From Natrinema saccharevitans (GTDB taxonomy: Archaea; Halobacteriota; Halobacteria; Halobacteriales; Natrialbaceae): a DNA stretch of 64,000 bases. Location: NCBI RefSeq assembly GCF_001953745.1, contig NZ_LWLN01000001.1:2666001-2730000 (forward strand). Direction: 5' to 3'. The translations under genes were made by a program, and so were the position numbers. Of this stretch, positions 61,208 through 64,000 are shown one piece after another. How positions within the stretch are numbered: the first letter of the stretch is position 1; every line of letters begins with the position of its first letter. The notes beneath the pieces are model-generated. The model was not told the DNA's origin, ran no database searches, and saw only the letters and a program-made list of their open reading frames with translations.

Positions 61208-62383
61208 CTACGGACCCCTGGTGACGATCTCGGCGACGCGCTGGCGGTCGAACAGCCGCTCGTCGGCCGGGATTTCGGGGTAAGACTCGCCGGCCTCGTA
61301 GCCGGGCCACTCGCCGAACTGTTCGGGATAGAGCTGTTTGGCCGTCATCTCGAGCTGGAAGAGGTTCATTAGCGGGCCCTGATAGCGCATCCCGCCGGGG
61401 ACGACCCGGTCGTCCTGGACCGCTGTCAGCCGGCTCCCGGCGGAGTCGTTTTCCAGCCGCTTTCGGACGTTCCCGATGGCGTATCGGGGCGTGATCCCCC
61501 AGAGGTGGAGGAGTACGTCGGGGTCTTCCTCGAGCATCGCCTCGTAGCCGACGGTCCCCCAGTCGCGCTCCCAGTCCCGGTCGGCGAAGACGTCGCGAGC
61601 GCCGAGCGGTCGGGTGTCCGCCTGCCAGTAGCCGGGCGTATTGAGGTGGTAGGCGTAGAACTGGCCGTCGCCAAGCGTGACGCGGGCGACCGTCGGCCGG
61701 TCGCTCTCGGGCGGGAGGTTCGACTCGATGTGCGAGCGCAGGTCGGCGTGGACCTCGGCCAGCGCCTCGTATCGTTCCTTCTCGCGGAAGACCGCCGCGA
61801 CCCGCTCGAACAGTTCCCAGAGCGTGTAGTACTCGTAGCTGTCGGCGTACTCCGCCGCGGGCTCGCTGTGGACGCCGCTGTGGAAGTTGCCGACCCACGG
61901 GCCGATCTGATCGGCAATGTCGTCGATCGTCGCGGCGTCCCAGTCGTCGTCGGTCTTGACCGGATACGAGGGATCGAGGAAGTGAACGTCACTGTCGAGG
62001 GCGTACAGCCGCTCCTCCTCGAGGCCGTCCGCGAGGGGATTCTCGAGGCCCGCCCACTCGAAGGACACGCCCTCGAGGCGGTCGTAGTAGGTGTTCATCG
62101 TCGCGCCGGACATGTCGGGCGCAAAGAGGGTGGTGACCGCGTCGCCGTGACCGAGCGCGACGGCCATGTCCGCGTACTGAGGGAAGGCGACGAAGGCATC
62201 CTCGGGAACGGAATCGAACTCGACCTCGCCCATCGGGGCCATCGACACCGTGTAGGAATCGCCGTCTGCGGTCGGTTCGGAGTCAGTCGTACCGATACAG
62301 CCGGCCAGTGTCGCGCTGCCGGCCGCCAGTCCCGCCGTGACGAACGCGCGACGGCTCCGGTCTGCGTGTGGGGTCGGATCCAT
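61208..62383 (-). CDS. Tat-exported ABC substrate-binding lipoprotein (iron/siderophore type)
   Basis: A 391-residue protein with a Tat-type lipoprotein signal: SRRAFVTAGLAAGSATLAGC (twin Arg, hydrophobic stretch, lipobox ending in C29). The mature part has the periplasmic-binding fold: VPEDAFVAFPQYADMAVALGHGDAVTTLF and VARVTLGDGQFYAYHL resemble helical-backbone type III (iron, cobalamin, siderophore) binding proteins. Two palindromes of TTAGGC type upstream (62389-62402, 62423-62438) look like iron-repressor sites. ATG 62383. No ABC permease or ATPase gene is in the window. Confidence 0.8.
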   Translation of the reverse strand: MDPTPHADRSRRAFVTAGLAAGSATLAGCIGTTDSEPTADGDSYTVSMAPMGEVEFDSVPEDAFVAFPQYADMAVALGHGDAVTTLFAPDMSGATMNTYYDRLEGVSFEWAGLENPLADGLEEERLYALDSDVHFLDPSYPVKTDDDWDAATIDDIADQIGPWVGNFHSGVHSEPAAEYADSYEYYTLWELFERVAAVFREKERYEALAEVHADLRSHIESNLPPESDRPTVARVTLGDGQFYAYHLNTPGYWQADTRPLGARDVFADRDWERDWGTVGYEAMLEEDPDVLLHLWGITPRYAIGNVRKRLENDSAGSRLTAVQDDRVVPGGMRYQGPLMNLFQLEMTAKQLYPEQFGEWPGYEAGESYPEIPADERLFDRQRVAEIVTRGP

Positions 62384-62388
62384 ACGAT

Positions 62389-62402
62389 TTAGGCCCGCCT
62401 AA
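62389..62402. promoter_or_regulatory. DtxR/SirR-like iron box 1
   Basis: TTAGGC-CC-GCCTAA is a perfect 6-bp inverted repeat directly upstream of the lipoprotein start (62383), resembling the TTAGG-CCTAA half-sites bound by DtxR/IdeR-type regulators. Binding would overlap the start and repress when iron is plentiful. Confidence 0.55.
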
Positions 62403-62422
62403 TTCTTCAAAAAGCGTTCGGT

Positions 62423-62438
62423 TTTAGGCCGGCCGAAA
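62423..62438. promoter_or_regulatory. DtxR/SirR-like iron box 2
   Basis: TTTAGGCC-GGCCGAAA is an 8-bp inverted repeat with one mismatch, 20 bp beyond box 1. Two sites side by side fit dimer-pair binding as in IdeR. The distance from the start places it in the promoter region. Confidence 0.45.
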
Positions 62439-62473
62439 GCGAGGAGATTCGCCGGACAGCCCCGCCGAAGCTG

Positions 62474-63235
62474 TCACTCCTCGAAACCGTAGGTGACCGT
62501 CACGCTCGCGGTCACGCTGACCGGATCGGTGTCGATCTCCGTCGGCGGGGCCCCGCCGGCGCTTTCGGCCGCGTCGTCACCGGCTTCGGTGCGGAACGAA
62601 TGCACCTGGACATCACCGGTCGTAACGGCCGTCGTACCCGTGATCTCGACCCCGCGGTTGTCGGCGACGTGTGCCGCCTCCGCGTCGGCGTTTTCCAGCG
62701 CGGCGTCGAGCGCGTCCTCGCGCAGCGTCGATCGGGTCTCTTCCTGGAGTGTGAACCGGACCCGACCGACGTCGTCGGCACCCGCCTCGATCGCGGCGTC
62801 GATGACCTCGCCGACCCGGTCGACGTCGGTCAGGGTCACGTCGAACGAATGAGAGCCCTCGAACCCGTCGGCCTCGCGCTCGCGAGCGGAGTGGACGCGG
62901 TACCGTCCCTCCTCGACGTTCTCGTCGGGAATGTCGAGGTCGTCGAAGGTCTCGCGGAGCCGTTCGGCACCGCTCGCGAGTTCGTCGGTGACCGCGTCGG
63001 CGCTCTCGCCGGTCGCGGTGACCCCGACGTCGACCGTCGCCTGGTCCGGCTCGGCCTCGACCTCGCCGTCGGCGCTGACCGTGATCTCGCCGTCGACGTC
63101 GTCGCCGTTCGCGGCCGAGTCCGTGGTCGACCCCGACTCGGGGTCGTCGTCGCCGTCGGTCGCGCTGCCAGTACACCCTGCCACTGCGGCCGCGAGCCCG
63201 ATACTCGAGGCCGCGAGGAACCGTCGTCGGTCCAT
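62474..63235 (-). CDS. SIMPL-domain (DUF541) Tat lipoprotein
   Basis: A 253-residue protein with a Tat lipoprotein signal (MDRRRFLAASSIGLAAAVAGC, C21). After an acidic linker comes the SIMPL domain: ITVSADGEVEAEPDQATVDVGVTATGESADAV, then EEGRYRVHSARE and EEVIDAAIEAGADDVGRVRFTL-type features. The bacterial relatives interact with signalling or oxidative-stress proteins at the cell surface; the function here is unknown. ATG 63235 is preferred over ATG 63247. Its 3' end is 72 bp from the iron boxes. Confidence 0.8.
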   Translation of the reverse strand: MDRRRFLAASSIGLAAAVAGCTGSATDGDDDPESGSTTDSAANGDDVDGEITVSADGEVEAEPDQATVDVGVTATGESADAVTDELASGAERLRETFDDLDIPDENVEEGRYRVHSAREREADGFEGSHSFDVTLTDVDRVGEVIDAAIEAGADDVGRVRFTLQEETRSTLREDALDAALENADAEAAHVADNRGVEITGTTAVTTGDVQVHSFRTEAGDDAAESAGGAPPTEIDTDPVSVTASVTVTYGFEE

Positions 63236-63464
63236 ACCGTACGGCACGGGGGAGAGCGGAAAAAGCCCATCCCAAGCTCAAACGCGGCTTTGAGCGACGG
63301 CTGCGAGTCGCGAACGCTGTGTGAACGTATTCGGGACGACGCGGACTCGAGTCGCGGAACTCGCCTCGGGCGCGACTGACCAGAGTCGAGTCGCACTCGA
63401 GCGGCGGTATCGGCAGGACGGAACCGCAGCCACGCTTAACCGGGTCCCGCGCAATGTATCGCCC

Positions 63465-64000
63465 ATGGAATCCGTTGGCAGTGGCCTCGCGGCGATCGAC
63501 TGGAACGACGACCGGGCCGACGTCTACCTCTCGCGGCCGGACAAGCGAAACGCGATGACCGTCCCGCTCATGGACGATCTCGTCGCGGCCTTCGAACGGG
63601 TCGATGCGGACGGAGACGTCCGCGTCGCCACCCTGCTCGGCGAGGGACCGGTCTTCTGTGCCGGGATGGACCTCGAGATGATGCGCGACCGGGTCGAGCC
63701 CGACGCCGAGATCGACCGCAACAAGTTCCCCGACGTCCTCGAGGCGATCGAGGAGACGCGACAGCCGGTCGTGGCCGGCATCAAGCGCGCCGCGCCCGCG
63801 GGCGCGTTCGAACTCACGTTGCCCTGTGACTTCCGGATCATCGGCCGGAACGCGAAGTACGGGCTGCTCGAGGTCGCGCTCGGCACCTTCCCCCACGGCG
63901 GCGGGACCCAGCGGCTCCCCCGGCTCGTGGGGCTGTCGAACGCGAAGGAGATCGTCCTGTCCGGCGAGTTCGTCGATCCCGAGGAGGCCGCCGACATGGG
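63465..64000 (+). CDS. Enoyl-CoA hydratase/isomerase-family protein (3' truncated)
   Basis: A partial gene of about 178 codons running past the window's end. VYLSRPDKRNAMTVPLMDDLV, VFCAGMDLEMMRD and GLLEVALGTFPHGGGTQRLPRLVG are crotonase landmarks: the oxyanion hole loop GPVFCAGMD and the C-terminal GGTQRL region. The acid/base Glu of the classic hydratase is normally after the VGL(G) loop and is not fully visible here, so hydratase versus isomerase cannot be told. ATG 63465. No partner fatty-acid genes are visible. Confidence 0.85.
   Translation, partial: MESVGSGLAAIDWNDDRADVYLSRPDKRNAMTVPLMDDLVAAFERVDADGDVRVATLLGEGPVFCAGMDLEMMRDRVEPDAEIDRNKFPDVLEAIEETRQPVVAGIKRAAPAGAFELTLPCDFRIIGRNAKYGLLEVALGTFPHGGGTQRLPRLVGLSNAKEIVLSGEFVDPEEAADM

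Overview
The window is high-GC DNA whose proteins are strongly acidic (rich in D and E). It carries archaeal-type genes: TFB, aIF5B, NOB1, GatD, MfnA, a split GMP synthetase B subunit and type II 3-dehydroquinate synthase. Many start codons sit about 27 nt below a TATA-like box with almost no leader. Together this points to a halophilic archaeon (class Halobacteria). The mix of genes and dispersed repeats looks most like the Natrialbaceae (Natrinema/Haloterrigena-like), but that placement is inference.

Most of the window is chromosomal core. Positions 1-10 kb hold a partial poly-gamma-glutamate hydrolase-family gene, a NUP-family nucleoside protein, a SprT-like metalloprotease, a CARF-like/winged-helix regulator, two shikimate-pathway enzymes, TFB and a YjjX-type NTPase. 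Positions 10-20 kb hold a HAD phosphatase, a cupin, a duplicated winged-helix protein, an NfeD-stomatin pair, pyruvate kinase and MetRS. Positions 20-32 kb hold MfnA and GatD (divergent), a GNAT, a MoaD/SAMP-like protein, two paralogous TrkA-C-like membrane proteins facing a K+ channel and an HPP-Usp protein, deoC, pgi and a CPBP protease. Positions 32-44 kb hold NOB1-PRC-barrel facing infB, the pyrG-guaAb-DUF7126 cluster, a broken 5-formyltetrahydrofolate cyclo-ligase gene behind moaB, and an alcohol dehydrogenase-like gene. Positions 44-54 kb hold two cell-surface/glycan-type clusters (AlkP-like + methyltransferase, and GT4 + methyltransferase + six-hairpin glycosidase) on either side of an accessory island. 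Positions 54-64 kb hold a DAG-kinase-like protein, a PHP protein, a PAS histidine kinase, an Lrp regulator facing carA, an FAD oxidoreductase, an iron-type binding lipoprotein with upstream iron boxes, a SIMPL lipoprotein and a partial enoyl-CoA hydratase.

The accessory island (about 46.2-50.15 kb) is the most unusual part. It contains an 86-bp palindromic element, an AbrB-PIN toxin-antitoxin pair and winged-helix repressor-like genes. One phiH1-repressor-like gene is cut off exactly where a low-GC two-gene unit begins. That unit encodes a PIN-like nuclease and an unknown protein with a weakly SocA/Panacea-like N-terminus, and it is the best candidate for an undescribed toxin-antitoxin or defence system here.

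Three families of dispersed non-coding elements recur between genes: an 86-bp near-perfect palindrome (2 copies), GC-rich repeats with conserved ends and variable hairpin cores (3 copies), and terminator-like elements that begin at the stop codons of four unrelated genes. A three-way-junction RNA candidate with its own TATA box lies near 56.1 kb. No tRNA, rRNA, CRISPR array or intact transposase was seen. All assignments rest on reading motifs by eye; no database search was run.
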